A stretch of DNA of 64,000 nt from Actinocorallia herbida (GCF_003751225.1 NZ_RJKE01000001.1:1-64000), one strand, 5' to 3'; shown: positions 38,220 through 47,786, counted from the stretch's first letter. The notes: generated by a model from the letters alone, not told the origin. Translations and numbers: made by a program.

Positions 38220-40418
38220 TCAGCGCCTGGCGAGGAGCGCGAAGTTGACCGCGACCTCGGCGACGGTCGCGGTGGCACCGCTGGTCTGCTTGACGATCCC
38301 GTAGAACTGCTCGCCAGCCAGGCCGCGCCAGACATCCACGGCCTGGACCGTGACCCAGTCGCCGGACGAGCCGCCGGGGCCGACGCCGTACGCCTCCATC
38401 ACGAGCTGGTTGTCGGACGTGCGGTAGAGCTGGACGATCCGGGAGCCGCCGTTGACGCCGGCGTTCTGGAAGACGGCCTTGAGGGTGATGAGCCAGTCGG
38501 CGTTGATGGCCGGGCAGGTGAGGTTCGCACCCGTTGTCCAGGTCGGTCCGCTTCCACTGCTGAAGTCCTGCGTGTCCCAGTTGAAGGTCTGGGATACGCC
38601 GGTCGCCGCGGTGAACGTGGTGGCGATCCGGCGGATCTTCGCCCTGGGTACGGCGATGAACCCACCCTGAGTGGTGGCCACCGAGTGGTCGTGGTCGGTA
38701 GGGGTCCGCGCGTTGCTGAGCCTGCTGTCGTTACCGACGCACGCCGTCGTGGCCGACGTGCCGTAGGCGACGGTGAGGGTCCGGTCGGCGGACAGGTCAC
38801 CCCCACCGGTGAGTCCCGTTCCCGCAGCGATGATGCGGGAGGCCAGAGCACGGAGGTCGACGTATTGCTTCGGGGCCGCCTGGAGTGCGGTGCTGGGGTT
38901 CCCCGGAAGGACGATCGCGCCGTAGGCGGTAGCGCCCTGGTCCAAGAGGACCGAGCCGTTGAACTCCGAAGCGGCGTCGGTGTACAGGTAGCCGTGCACG
39001 ACCAGCCCGTTGGCGCCGTCGTTGAGGATGTTGCAGGTCCCGGCTGCCAACGACAGGGCCGTCGTGGCTGTGATGCCGTGCAGGTTGATGCCGGTGCAGC
39101 CCGCGAGGACCTTCAGCGAGGCCGTCGCGCCGACGCCGGGCGTGTTCTCGACGATGCCGATCAGGTTGATGTTCGTGGCGCCGCCGCCGACCTGGTAGGC
39201 GACGCCGCGGTTGGTGAGGTCCCAGCACGACGTGAGCGTGATGCCGAAGCCGCCGTCGATCTCGAAGCCGATGCCGCCGGAGGTCATGACCTCCGAGCCA
39301 CAGGCGTTGACCGCGATGCCCTGGCAGTCCTCGAACAGGAAGTTCTTCGGGTGGCCCTCCGACGCGCACGCGTTGAGCGCCAGGTAGGCCATGTTCAGGA
39401 TGTGGAACCCGGCGCCGGTGTTGGTGTTGGCGTAGCAGCTGTTGAGGCTGACGCTCGTTCCTGCGGCACCGGCGACGACGCCGTGCAGCCACCAGCCGCG
39501 GCCGCAGTTCTCTGCGACCACCTGGTCGAAGGAGCTGACGATGCAGTTGGAGATCGCGACGCCGTCCCCACCGAACAGGCGGACGTACACCGAGTCGAGC
39601 CGGACGTAGCGGACGTTGCCCTCGACGCTGCGCGTCAGGACCAGGCCGTCCCCGGACCCAGATCCGGGGCCTTGCAGTTGCAGGTCCTTGATCGTGAGGT
39701 GGTGGACGTCGACACCCGCCAGGCAGTCCGCGCTGCCCGTCGCCTGCTTGATGATCGAGCTGTTCACGCCGGTGCCGATGAGGGCGAGGTACGGCCTCAA
39801 CTCCAGCGCAGCAGTGATCTTGTAGGTGCCAGGCGGCACCCACACGACACCACCCGCTGAGGGGAGCGCGTCGATCGCCGCCTGGATAGCGAGGGTGTCG
39901 TCCGCGACGCCATCGCCGACCGCGCCGTGGTCCTTCACCGAGATGTAGCCGAGCGCCGCTGCCGCGCCCGCTCCGATCACCACGGTGTTGCCCGCGGAGT
40001 CCATGAGGGTCGGCGCGCCGGAGTCGCTGAACAGCGCGAACGCGCCGGAGGCGGGCACCGCTGGTGCCGCGGTGCTGGGGAAGGTGAGCACGCCGTTGAT
40101 CTGGAGATCGCCGTCGACGGTGCCGCCTTCGAGGAGCGCGTCGACGGGCTCCAGGCGGACGCGCTCAACGCCGGTCACGATCCCGGACGGGTCGCCGATG
40201 GCGTAGACGTCGCGATCGTCGGTGTCGATGAACGGCGGCAGGTAACCCCACTGGTCGCAGGTCAGCGGCGGGGACAGGGTGTTGCCGTCGAGGTCGGTGA
40301 GGCCGGTGACGATCTGGCTGCCACCGGTCCGCGCCGTCCACAGACTGACCTGGGCAGCGGGGATGGGGGTGCCGTAGCGGCCTTCGGCCCGGAACGCCCT
40401 GTCGTAGACGCGCGCCAT
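38220..40418 (-). CDS. Tail spike with pectate-lyase-like beta-helix
   Basis: A 732-aa protein. The N-terminal ~100 residues attach to the tail (MARVYDRAFRAEGRYGTPIP; PPLTCDQWGYLPPFIDTDDR). From ~155 the pectate_lyase_3 start ISVKDHGAVGDGVADDTLAI opens a beta-helix with many short Asn/Gly turns. After ~520, GLTGGGDLSADRTLTVAYG and a C-terminal receptor-binding domain follow. Such spikes bind or depolymerise surface glycans; no catalytic residues can be assigned by eye. GAGGAGG precedes the ATG. Its position between tape measure and Dit is unusual. Confidence 0.85.
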   Translation of the reverse strand: MARVYDRAFRAEGRYGTPIPAAQVSLWTARTGGSQIVTGLTDLDGNTLSPPLTCDQWGYLPPFIDTDDRDVYAIGDPSGIVTGVERVRLEPVDALLEGGTVDGDLQINGVLTFPSTAAPAVPASGAFALFSDSGAPTLMDSAGNTVVIGAGAAAALGYISVKDHGAVGDGVADDTLAIQAAIDALPSAGGVVWVPPGTYKITAALELRPYLALIGTGVNSSIIKQATGSADCLAGVDVHHLTIKDLQLQGPGSGSGDGLVLTRSVEGNVRYVRLDSVYVRLFGGDGVAISNCIVSSFDQVVAENCGRGWWLHGVVAGAAGTSVSLNSCYANTNTGAGFHILNMAYLALNACASEGHPKNFLFEDCQGIAVNACGSEVMTSGGIGFEIDGGFGITLTSCWDLTNRGVAYQVGGGATNINLIGIVENTPGVGATASLKVLAGCTGINLHGITATTALSLAAGTCNILNDGANGLVVHGYLYTDAASEFNGSVLLDQGATAYGAIVLPGNPSTALQAAPKQYVDLRALASRIIAAGTGLTGGGDLSADRTLTVAYGTSATTACVGNDSRLSNARTPTDHDHSVATTQGGFIAVPRAKIRRIATTFTAATGVSQTFNWDTQDFSSGSGPTWTTGANLTCPAINADWLITLKAVFQNAGVNGGSRIVQLYRTSDNQLVMEAYGVGPGGSSGDWVTVQAVDVWRGLAGEQFYGIVKQTSGATATVAEVAVNFALLARR

Positions 40419-40482
40419 CGCCCCTCCTCTCTGGGTCGGGTCGAACGGGAAAGAGGAAGAGGTGATGTGGTCTTAGCGCAGG

Positions 40483-43400
40483 TCAGCGCAGTTCCCATGC
40501 GGCCTGGCGGGCGGCCTCGCGCGCCATCGCCGACGGCGAGAACGGGATCTCGTGGAAGTGCTGCTCGACCGTCGTCGAAGGCAGCGCCGCAGCGCCGTCG
40601 CTGCCCCGAACGCCCCCAGCCCAACCGCCGGTCACGTACCGCTTCGGCGCCGGCATGCCGGAGTTGATGGCCTCCAGGTACGGGGCGTGGCGAGACGCGG
40701 CCCCGGCGTTGACGACGAACTCTTTCCGGGTGAGCATCGCCGGGACTCGGTCGATGCCGTCGGGGCCGGCCACCCAGCCGCCGCGGGCATATCCGTGCGC
40801 GGCCATGTCGGCCATCAGGTTCGGTCCGGCGACGTCGGGCATCGCGTGCAGGACCTCGGCGAGGGTGCCGGGGTCCAGACCGGTGGACTCCAGAAGCTGC
40901 ATCCACGAGCCGCCCTGACCGGACCGGATCGCGGCCCGGACGGGCAGAGACTCCGGCATCAGGCTGAGCTGAGCCTGCTGCTGCTGGCGCTGCTCGATCT
41001 GCCCCTGCAGGGCGCCGAGCTGCCCGTTCGAGAGGGTGACGGCGTCGGCGGCCATCTTCTCGGCCTCCGCACCACCCGTCGCGAGGAGCTGCTGAGCGAG
41101 GTTGCCGAAGCCGCGGTCAGCCAGGGTGGTCAGGTTGGCGATGAAGGCGCCGGTGTTGGTGATGCCCATGGCGAGCGCTGCGGACAGCTGGTCCGTCGGC
41201 CTCATCAAGTCGAACTTCCGGCGGTCCTCCACGTCCAGGAGCGCCGCGGTCGCCTCCGCGAGGTCGACCCGAGCGTCCCGAATCCGCTCTTCGGCCTCGC
41301 GGACCTGCTCATAGGAGGCCTTGGAGCGGGAGTCACGGAGCCGCTGCTCGGCGGCCTCGAGCCGGGCGAGGGATTCCTCGTTCGCGGTGGTCCGGTCCCG
41401 CTTGGCCTCGGAGACACCCCGCTTGGCGTCAGCGATGGCCTCCTTGGCGTCGCGCTTCGTCCGCTTGAGATCCTTCTCAGCGTCCTTGATCGCCTGCTTG
41501 TCCTTCTCCTTCTTCGCCCGCTTGAGGGCCGTCTCGGCGTCCTTGATCGCGTCGGCCTGGTCCTGCCGGGTCCTCTTCAGGTCCCGCTCCGCGTCGGCAA
41601 CCCGCTGCCGGGCATCGCGCATCGTGTCCCGGCGGTCCTTGCGCACCTCGGTGAGGTTGCGGGAAGCGTCCCGGATCTCCTGCTGGCGCGCCTTCTGCGC
41701 CTCCGCCAGACCACCGATGGAGTCCGAGACGGCTTCCTGCCTGCTCTTGCGGTTCTCCAGCGCCTGCTCGAGCTCGTCGGCGGTGGACGGGTTGACGACG
41801 CCCCGCCAGTCTCCGAGCAGGCTTGCAAGGGAGATGTCGGTCTGGGTCAGGCCGCCGGCGGCGTAAGCGGTGAGCAGCCCGCCTTGAGCCATGGGCCGGA
41901 CGAGGTCGAGACCGAACCGGTCGGCGACGGTCGCGAGGATGGAGGTGGAGCGGCTGCGCTTGGCCGGGGACAGAGGGATGTACGCCTCACCCCCGGTTTC
42001 CGGCTCTGCCCACAGCCTCATCGCGCCCGCTTGGGCGATCTGGGCGACGTGGTGTTCGCCGCCGTTTGCGTAGCCGTAGATGTTCCCGTCGGCGTTCGGC
42101 TTGGCCGGGGCGACGGGGATGGTGGCGTACAGGTTGTTGAGGTAGTCGAGCGCCGCCTGGCCCTCGGCGATCACGCCGGAGGTGTCGGCGGTGACCTTGA
42201 TGTCGACGTTCTTGTCGATCTTGTTGATGGCAGCCGAGACGCCAATGAGCTCGTCCGCGAGCTCGTTGGCCTGCTTCCGGCTGTAGTCCATCCCCATGGC
42301 GGCGTCAATGATCGCCTTGCGCGCTGCTCTGAAATGTGCAGCCAGTTCCGCCGTAGTGGCCTTATTAGCTGACAGTGCGAGAGTAGCCTCATGAGCCGTC
42401 TTGGCGATCTTGAGGAGGCCATCCCAGTTGGCCATGCCCTTGACTGAATAGTCGTGTGCCTTGCCGTTCTTCTTCAGCGATTCCGACATCGCGTCGATGG
42501 CCCGCTGGAAAGCGATCAGCGATTCCTTTTCGCTGATAGGCCCGGACACGAGGTCATCGAGACGCTTCTTCAGATCCGCAGCCGACAAAGATGCCAGCTC
42601 CAGGGAAGTGATAAGCGGGTCCGTCGCCTGGGGGAGATTGAGCATCTCCATACCCAGGTCGTGGATCGTCGTTGCTGCTTGGCCCGATGATACCGAGGAA
42701 GAATCAAGCGATTCTCCGAGGCGGAGGAAAGCATTGAAGACAGTCCCGATCGGACCTGTCGAAAAGGCAAGTAGCTCTCGCCCCAGGTTGCCGAACAAGC
42801 TCGCGAAAGTCCCCAGCGGGCCGAGAGAAGACCCGAGAACCGTGTTGAAGACCGACAGCAGGTCAAACCACATCTTGAAGGCCGGATACGCCTCCACAGC
42901 AGCCGCGCCGAGCAGCGTGATCGACTGGACCACATCACCCAGATCCTGCAGGAGCGCACCAAACATCGCGGGGTTGTCACGTATGGCCCGACCCAGAGCG
43001 CCGATCGCCTCACCCCAGGTCGCGAGGATGGCCGGCATCTGCTGAGACAGGTCACCCAGCAACGCCACGAACCCATCCGCGAGATCCCGGAACATCGGCT
43101 TGAGAGCCACCGTCGCCGTTCCAAAATCCTGCAGGAAAGACGATGTGGCGGGCCGGATGGACTCGAAAATGCTCGCGAGCTCCGGCTTCCACAAGCTACC
43201 CATGTGCCGGACGATCGAGGTCCAGCCAGCGACCTCCGCCTCCCACATGGGAGTGATCTCGCGAATACCACCACGGATGTCGCGCCACAGGTCCGAATAT
43301 GCCTCGCGGACCCCATCCGACCCTTTCCAAGCCAGCGTCGGAATTGCGGCAAGTGCAGCACCAAAAGCGAACGTGACCAGCCCGGCGACCGCTGTTGAAA

Positions 43401-44022
43401 TCGCCGGATAGGCGACAGCTACAGCAGCCGCAATCTGGGCGGCCTGACCGCCGCCCCCTCCGCTGAACCCTCCGCCGCTGTTGCCGTCTCCGAAGGACGA
43501 GCCCAGCCGGGGCCGGATCTGGAGCCGCCGCTCCATGGCCGACGTCCAGTCCGCCAGCTGGCGGCTCGCCGCGTCCAGATCACCGTGCGGCGCCCGGTCG
43601 ACGCGGATGCGGATGCGCGTCTGCCGACGCAGGTACTGGACCTTCGCGACGATCTCGCTGAGCTCGGGCTCGGTCTGGTTGTCGAGGTCGACCTTGATCG
43701 TAGTCGCGCCCATGGCGCGCAGCCGCTCGAGCTTCGCCTCAACCCGGCCCAGCGTCCGGTCGATCTGGTCCTCAAGCTCAACCTTGATCTTGATCTTGCC
43801 GTGCTGGGTCTCCCACGCCCGCAGCCGCTGCTGCAGCGTCCGCAACTCGTCCGACGACTTGTCATCGACATCGACGGTGACCCGCACCCGCGGGTCTGGC
43901 AGGTCACGGAGCTTCCGCTCAAGCCGGTCGACCTCATCACCGGCAGCCCGGATCTCCCGCCGGAACTGCGCAGTCTCCGCCCGAAGGACGACCCGGACGG
44001 ACCGGTCCGCGGTGGGGGCCAC
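40483..44022 (-). CDS. Tape measure protein
   Basis: A 1179-aa protein, the longest in the window, placed right after the tail chaperones. It has an N-terminal beta/coil region (VRVVLRAETAQFRREIRAAG), a Gly-rich hinge near 175-195, hydrophobic helices (~200-235, AVAVAYPAISTAVAGLVTFA), and a very long charged coiled coil (~740-880: repeated KR-DAKEAIADA, AEKDLKRTKRD). It sets tail length and is injected with the DNA. A GTG start follows a GA-rich site. Confidence 0.93.
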   Translation of the reverse strand: MAPTADRSVRVVLRAETAQFRREIRAAGDEVDRLERKLRDLPDPRVRVTVDVDDKSSDELRTLQQRLRAWETQHGKIKIKVELEDQIDRTLGRVEAKLERLRAMGATTIKVDLDNQTEPELSEIVAKVQYLRRQTRIRIRVDRAPHGDLDAASRQLADWTSAMERRLQIRPRLGSSFGDGNSGGGFSGGGGGQAAQIAAAVAVAYPAISTAVAGLVTFAFGAALAAIPTLAWKGSDGVREAYSDLWRDIRGGIREITPMWEAEVAGWTSIVRHMGSLWKPELASIFESIRPATSSFLQDFGTATVALKPMFRDLADGFVALLGDLSQQMPAILATWGEAIGALGRAIRDNPAMFGALLQDLGDVVQSITLLGAAAVEAYPAFKMWFDLLSVFNTVLGSSLGPLGTFASLFGNLGRELLAFSTGPIGTVFNAFLRLGESLDSSSVSSGQAATTIHDLGMEMLNLPQATDPLITSLELASLSAADLKKRLDDLVSGPISEKESLIAFQRAIDAMSESLKKNGKAHDYSVKGMANWDGLLKIAKTAHEATLALSANKATTAELAAHFRAARKAIIDAAMGMDYSRKQANELADELIGVSAAINKIDKNVDIKVTADTSGVIAEGQAALDYLNNLYATIPVAPAKPNADGNIYGYANGGEHHVAQIAQAGAMRLWAEPETGGEAYIPLSPAKRSRSTSILATVADRFGLDLVRPMAQGGLLTAYAAGGLTQTDISLASLLGDWRGVVNPSTADELEQALENRKSRQEAVSDSIGGLAEAQKARQQEIRDASRNLTEVRKDRRDTMRDARQRVADAERDLKRTRQDQADAIKDAETALKRAKKEKDKQAIKDAEKDLKRTKRDAKEAIADAKRGVSEAKRDRTTANEESLARLEAAEQRLRDSRSKASYEQVREAEERIRDARVDLAEATAALLDVEDRRKFDLMRPTDQLSAALAMGITNTGAFIANLTTLADRGFGNLAQQLLATGGAEAEKMAADAVTLSNGQLGALQGQIEQRQQQQAQLSLMPESLPVRAAIRSGQGGSWMQLLESTGLDPGTLAEVLHAMPDVAGPNLMADMAAHGYARGGWVAGPDGIDRVPAMLTRKEFVVNAGAASRHAPYLEAINSGMPAPKRYVTGGWAGGVRGSDGAAALPSTTVEQHFHEIPFSPSAMAREAARQAAWELR

Positions 44023-44043
44023 GAACTCACCCCCTCGACCTGC

Positions 44044-44945
44044 CTACTTGCGGTGGACCTCGTACAAGAGGGCCGTTGGATGGGCGTTCTTGGAGGCGGC
44101 GTCCTGCTGGATCGACACCGCGGTGCAGGCGTGGCAGCGCAAGGGGAGCGGCGCGTCGTAGGCGCCCTCGGCGGAGGCCTCCGTCGATTCGGACAGAGGC
44201 TGCCCGCACCCCTTGCACTCGTCCGCCTCAAAGTGGGCGAGGGCTTCGGCCCAGCCGCGGTCCTCATCGGTCCACAGCGGCTCCGTCTCCGTGACGGAGC
44301 GCAGGAGCCGGCCGCCATCGTCGTACTCGTACGTGGTGACGGTGCGGGGCTCGCGGCCGAGCCAGCGGGAGCGCGGGACGCCCCAGGCGCGGGCGAGCTC
44401 TACTTCCTGCCGGTGCTCGCGCGAATCGCGGAGGCGCTCAAGGAGAAAGGGACGGACACGTCCCTCCGGCACAGCTCGAACGCAGCGGCCACCAGCTTCG
44501 CCCACTGGATCGGAGTGAGGGCGTTCTCCAGCTTGCCGACCTGCTCGATGCTCATCGGCGGGTTGACCGCGCACGCAGCCAGGAGTTCGGGCTCGAGCGA
44601 CTCCCAGTTCGAGTCGGCGCCCCCCTTGCGCTGATCCTCGGTCGGCGGGTGCTGGGCGGTGAGGTTGCTGTAGGCGCGCTTGCCGAGCCCGCGGAAGACG
44701 AAGGTGCGGGTCGAGGCCTGCATCTGCTCCTCGATCGCGACGATCTGATCGGCGATCTCCTGACCGGCCGACCGGTCAGGACCAGCCAGAGAATCAGCGT
44801 CCGCTTCGGCCGCCTCCGCCTTGCGCACCGCCGCCAGCTCGGCCTCGAGCCGCTCCCATTCAGCCTGCAGGTCACCGCGCAGGCACAGCTGCACGGACTT
44901 CTCCGGCAGCTTGGCCTCAGAGAGAATGTCCTCGATGTCCTGCAT
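44044..44945 (-). CDS. Tail assembly chaperone GT (frameshift product)
   Basis: The gene-G frame (starting 44945) and the T frame (open to 44044) overlap between the slippery site 44445-44451 and the G stop at 44400. The T frame has no start of its own in this overlap, but reads naturally from the slip site (LLERLRDSREHRQEVELARA). A -1 slip gives a protein of about 300 aa. Its T part contains CKGCGQPL...CHAC, a likely zinc site. GT chaperones coat the tape measure during tail assembly in lambda-like siphophages. Confidence 0.75.
44400..44945 (-). CDS. Tail assembly chaperone G
   Basis: A 181-aa, mostly helical protein between the major tail protein and tape measure, the conserved place of gpG-type chaperones. 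It contains EKSVQLCLRGDLQAEWERLE, FRGLGKRAYSNLTAQHPPTE and LTPIQWAKLVAAAFELCRRD. Its last codons include the slippery heptamer, and translation normally ends at TAG 44400-44402. The ATG overlaps the major-tail-protein stop (TGATG). Confidence 0.85.
   Translation of the reverse strand: MQDIEDILSEAKLPEKSVQLCLRGDLQAEWERLEAELAAVRKAEAAEADADSLAGPDRSAGQEIADQIVAIEEQMQASTRTFVFRGLGKRAYSNLTAQHPPTEDQRKGGADSNWESLEPELLAACAVNPPMSIEQVGKLENALTPIQWAKLVAAAFELCRRDVSVPFSLSASAIRASTGRK
44445..44451 (-). other. Programmed -1 frameshift site CCCTTTC
   Basis: In the G frame the site reads C CCT TTC, a perfect X-XXY-YYZ slippery heptamer (CCC/TTT). Slippage by -1 gives CCC TTT CTC and enters the T frame, 14 codons before the G stop. 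Confidence 0.8.
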
Positions 44946-45433
44946 CAGGCAGCCACCACCGCGCGGGTGTCGGCGGGGATGTGGTTGAAGAGTTTGACGG
45001 CGAACTTCTGCACGCTGTTGCGCTCGGGCGCGGCCATGATCGGATCACCGCATCGCGCCGGGTAGACCTCGACGGGCTGGGCGGCGGCCCACGCAGTGGC
45101 GACCGGCAGGTTCCGGCGCACGACGAGGTGACCTTCCGCCCGGTAGGTGAGGGTCTCCCAGGCGAGGTCCTCGGCGGGGGAGTCCTTCCTCTTTGCGGTG
45201 ATGTTGATGTCGCGCTTGATTCGGCCCGCGTCCTCGGTGTCGGCCACGCTGCACAGGGCGGCGTTGTCGACGGCCGCGGTCTCGCCTTCGATGCCGAGGC
45301 CGTCGGCGGTGATGAGGCACGAGAGGTCGACGGCGGAACCGCCGGTCAGCTCGGCAACGGTGGGGGCGCTGATGTCGGCGATCGCGGGGACCCAGATCGC
45401 CTTGACGTTGCCATCGGCCAGCAGGTCGGCCAT
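44945..45433 (-). CDS. Major tail protein
   Basis: A 162-aa beta-rich protein (AVDLSCLITADGLGIEGETA; AGRIKRDINITAKRKDSPAE; LTYRAEGHLVVRRNLPVATA), directly upstream of the tail chaperones. This fits the tube protein of small siphophage tails. The position between connectors and chaperones is the main evidence. Confidence 0.75.
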   Translation of the reverse strand: MADLLADGNVKAIWVPAIADISAPTVAELTGGSAVDLSCLITADGLGIEGETAAVDNAALCSVADTEDAGRIKRDINITAKRKDSPAEDLAWETLTYRAEGHLVVRRNLPVATAWAAAQPVEVYPARCGDPIMAAPERNSVQKFAVKLFNHIPADTRAVVAA

Positions 45434-45437
45434 GGGC

Positions 45438-45683
45438 TTACTCCTTGTCCTTCTTGGCCGGGCTGGCGGCCTGGGTGGGCTTGGCGGGCTTGTCCGGCAC
45501 CGCGGGCGCAGGGGCCTCGGCCGGTAGCTCGGGGGAGGTCGCGGAGGCCTCGGCCGACGGCTCGTCGGCGGGAGACTCGGCGGGGAGCGGCTCGTAGTCC
45601 GCGAAGTGCTTGAGCGCCGTTTCGGGCAGCTCCGCGAAGGCGCCGGTCTTGGTGTTCCGGCACGGGATCATGCGGATCGCCAT
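45438..45683 (-). CDS. Small head-tail region protein with Ala/Pro tail
   Basis: An 81-aa protein. The first ~30 residues are folded-looking (MAIRMIPCRNTKTGAFAELP); the rest is a Pro/Ala/Glu-rich disordered tail ending in lysines. Similar short proteins accompany actinophage tail genes. Function unknown. Confidence 0.65.
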   Translation of the reverse strand: MAIRMIPCRNTKTGAFAELPETALKHFADYEPLPAESPADEPSAEASATSPELPAEAPAPAVPDKPAKPTQAASPAKKDKE

Positions 45684-45684
45684 G

Positions 45685-46014
45685 TCAGGCCCGCAGGTAG
45701 TCGAAGGTGACCGACGCCGTTGCCGACCAGGCGAGGGCGACCTTGTAGGCGTCGGAGGGATCGCCGTAGGCGCGCAGGACCTTCAGGTAGCGGGTGGCCC
45801 CGGCGGCGATCGTGAAGACCTTGGCGGGGTTCGCGACGCCGTAGCCGGTGGTGCCGGGCGGGGTGATCGTGAGCGTTATCGAGCTCACGGAGGCGTTGTT
45901 GACCCGCAGGAAGCGGCCATCACCGGGGTCGACGAGCTTGTCGCCGGCGGCGGCGGACCTCGAGGTCGCGGCGATCCCGGCGTGCGAGATCGACTCGGGC
46001 AGGTAGTCGGCCAC
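45685..46014 (-). CDS. Hypothetical head-tail protein
   Basis: A 109-aa beta-rich protein (GRFLRVNNASVSSITLTITP; KVFTIAAGATRYLKVLRAYG), probably a small jelly-roll such as a decoration or tail accessory protein. It lies between connector-type and tube genes. Confidence 0.65.
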   Translation of the reverse strand: MADYLPESISHAGIAATSRSAAAGDKLVDPGDGRFLRVNNASVSSITLTITPPGTTGYGVANPAKVFTIAAGATRYLKVLRAYGDPSDAYKVALAWSATASVTFDYLRA

Positions 46015-46087
46015 GTGGGCTCTCCTTCAGGGCATGCCGAAGAGCCCGCACGGCGGCGCCGGCGGGCTGGGTCAGGGAAGGGCGGGA

Positions 46088-46528
46088 CTAAGCGGCTTCG
46101 GACCGCATCTCGAACTGCGCGACCCCGACGTGCAGAGCTGGGGTCACGGTGTCGACCCGATCTGTCGGGCGGCCGAGGGTGAGCTGAACCGGGTAGGTGG
46201 AGCGGTTCGGCACGGTGAGCCGAACGCCGACGAGCGCGGCCCGGACCTGGTCCATCACGGTCTCGACACCCTCTTGGGTCGAGGCGTAGGCGGTGACCTG
46301 GAACTTGTAGTCGAGGTACCCGTACGGCTCGGCGAGCGAGGCCTCGCTGGAGTCGCCCGGCGACGGCCACAGCACCACGTAGGGCACGTACGCTGACGCG
46401 CCGGGCTCGCTCTGCCAGCCGCCGCCGGGCGGGATCTCACCGCGGCCGACCAGCACACCGCGCGCCTCGATCGCGGCCTTGACCGCGGCGGTGTGCGGGC
46501 CGGTTGGTGCGACCGGGACGCCGGTCAC
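46088..46528 (-). CDS. Tail terminator-like protein
   Basis: A 146-aa protein with GTG start overlapping the previous TGA. HTAAVKAAIEARGVLVGRGE, GYLDYKFQVTAYASTQEGVE and TVMDQVRAALVGVRL give the alpha/beta pattern and the order (after the gp10-like gene) expected for a tail terminator (lambda gpU-like). Assignment rests mainly on order. Confidence 0.6.
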   Translation of the reverse strand: MTGVPVAPTGPHTAAVKAAIEARGVLVGRGEIPPGGGWQSEPGASAYVPYVVLWPSPGDSSEASLAEPYGYLDYKFQVTAYASTQEGVETVMDQVRAALVGVRLTVPNRSTYPVQLTLGRPTDRVDTVTPALHVGVAQFEMRSEAA

Positions 46529-47007
46529 AGGATGCGCTCGACGATGTCGCCGAGCTCGTCGACGAACTCGGGCAGATGCCGGTCGAAGGACGGGAGCATG
46601 TACGGCTGCGGCGATGTGCCCGGGTGCCACACTCTCTCCCGGAGGTGCCAAACGTCGTGGACGTCGGGGAAGTACAGCATCGGCCCGCCGGGCTTCATGC
46701 TGATCTCGTGCGGCCGTGTGCCGAACTCGACGTGCCTGCCGTAGTCAGCGGTCGGCCCGGCCTCGTAGCCCATGCCGTCGCTGTCCCTGTCGGCGCTGAT
46801 GCTCTTGCGCAAATGGCCGCCGGGCGGCTTGCGCGGATCGGTCGGCGGGGGAGTCCTGACCGGGGCGTCGCGCTTGGCGGTCCGCACAACGTCCCGTTCG
46901 TTTGCCTTGACCGCGCGCCGGACCTTCTCGTCGACCCGGTCCGGGGCACGGCGGAGGTCTTCGGCCAGGTCCCCGAGGTCGAACGCGTCGATGTCCACGC
47001 TGATCAT
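46525..47007 (-). CDS. HK97 gp10-like tail-completion protein
   Basis: A 160-aa protein. It has LGDLAEDLRRAPDRVDEKVR, RTAKRDAPVRTPPPTDPRKP, GGHLRKSISAD, ADYGRHVEFGTRPHEISMKP and PQPYMLPSFDRH, the standard gp10 pattern including YGRHVEFGT. It acts at the head-tail joint. ATG (47007) overlaps the upstream stop. Confidence 0.85.
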   Translation of the reverse strand: MISVDIDAFDLGDLAEDLRRAPDRVDEKVRRAVKANERDVVRTAKRDAPVRTPPPTDPRKPPGGHLRKSISADRDSDGMGYEAGPTADYGRHVEFGTRPHEISMKPGGPMLYFPDVHDVWHLRERVWHPGTSPQPYMLPSFDRHLPEFVDELGDIVERIL

Positions 47008-47441
47008 GTGATCGCCTCCACCTCCCAGCAGACGAGGTCGCGCTGCCACTGCTCGGACGCGTAGTCGATCGAGGAGACGCGCAGGCGCCGGCCGATGAGG
47101 TTCGCGTCGTGGGACTGGGTGATCTCGACGATGTCGTCGACCTGGACCGGTGCGCTGTCCCACAGGAGGGACACCATGTAGCGGCGGGAGGTCTGCTGCG
47201 CGGCCGCGGCCGGCTGGACCTTCTCGCCGGAGATCGTCTGCGCGACGATGACCCGGCAGGGCCCGTCGTAGACCGTCGTCCTGCTCGCGGGCGTCCAGGT
47301 GCCGTCAGGGCCGGTGGTTCCCGCACCGCTGGCGCGGGTGAGGGTGCAGTGGGAGGTGAGGGTGCCGGACGCTGTGGACCGGTGGTGCTCGCTCCACAGC
47401 GGGTGGATCGTGCGGGGCGGCCCGTTCAGCATCAGAGACAC
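47004..47441 (-). CDS. Head-tail stopper-like protein
   Basis: A 145-aa beta-rich protein. YDGPCRVIVAQ, RRYMVSLLWDSAPVQVDDIV and GRRLRVSSIDYASEQWQRDL match the small beta-barrel stoppers of siphophages (SPP1 gp16/HK97 gp7-like). The GTG at 47441 follows AGGAGTAG and overlaps the previous gene by 10 bp. Confidence 0.65.
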   Translation of the reverse strand: MSLMLNGPPRTIHPLWSEHHRSTASGTLTSHCTLTRASGAGTTGPDGTWTPASRTTVYDGPCRVIVAQTISGEKVQPAAAAQQTSRRYMVSLLWDSAPVQVDDIVEITQSHDANLIGRRLRVSSIDYASEQWQRDLVCWEVEAIT

Positions 47442-47785
47442 CTACTCCTGGTGAACGGGTCGACGAAGTCGACGATCTGGAGTTCGCCAGCGGTGGTCGC
47501 GTCGTCCTCGTCAGCCTGGCGGCGGAGCTCGCGGGCACGGGCGCGGAGCTCGGCGGAGACCTTCGCGCCGTCCGTGCTGAGGTCCTGGGACTTGATGACC
47601 TTGCTGACGAGGGCCTCGTTGGTGGCGATCGACTCCAGCGCGGCGGCCGCGGCCCGCTTGACCGTCCCGCCCTCGATCCCGAGGAACGCGTCGACCTGCT
47701 CGTCGGTGAGGAGCGGGTAGGTCTCGTTGGTGTCCGGGATGAGAAGCCGGACCTGCCCGGCTGCGGTGCTGTAGTCGATGGGCAT
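47432..47785 (-). CDS. Head-tail adaptor (connector)
   Basis: A 117-aa helical protein beginning PIDYSTAAGQVRLLIPDTNE with LLTDEQVDAFLGIEGGTVKR and AAAAALESIATNEALVSKVI, the recognised pattern of gp6/gp15-type adaptors. It docks beneath the portal. Confidence 0.75.
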   Translation of the reverse strand: MPIDYSTAAGQVRLLIPDTNETYPLLTDEQVDAFLGIEGGTVKRAAAAALESIATNEALVSKVIKSQDLSTDGAKVSAELRARARELRRQADEDDATTAGELQIVDFVDPFTRSRCL

Positions 47786-47786
47786 G

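Noticed and set aside
37719-39860. 713-codon plus-strand open frame across the tail genes
   Set aside because: It is antisense to the spike and Dit genes, has Gly/Arg/Val-rich shadow composition and no ribosome site; high GC makes such frames common.
40552-42372. 606-codon plus-strand frame opposite the tape measure gene
   Set aside because: Composition mirrors the tape measure coding strand, and there is no plausible start.
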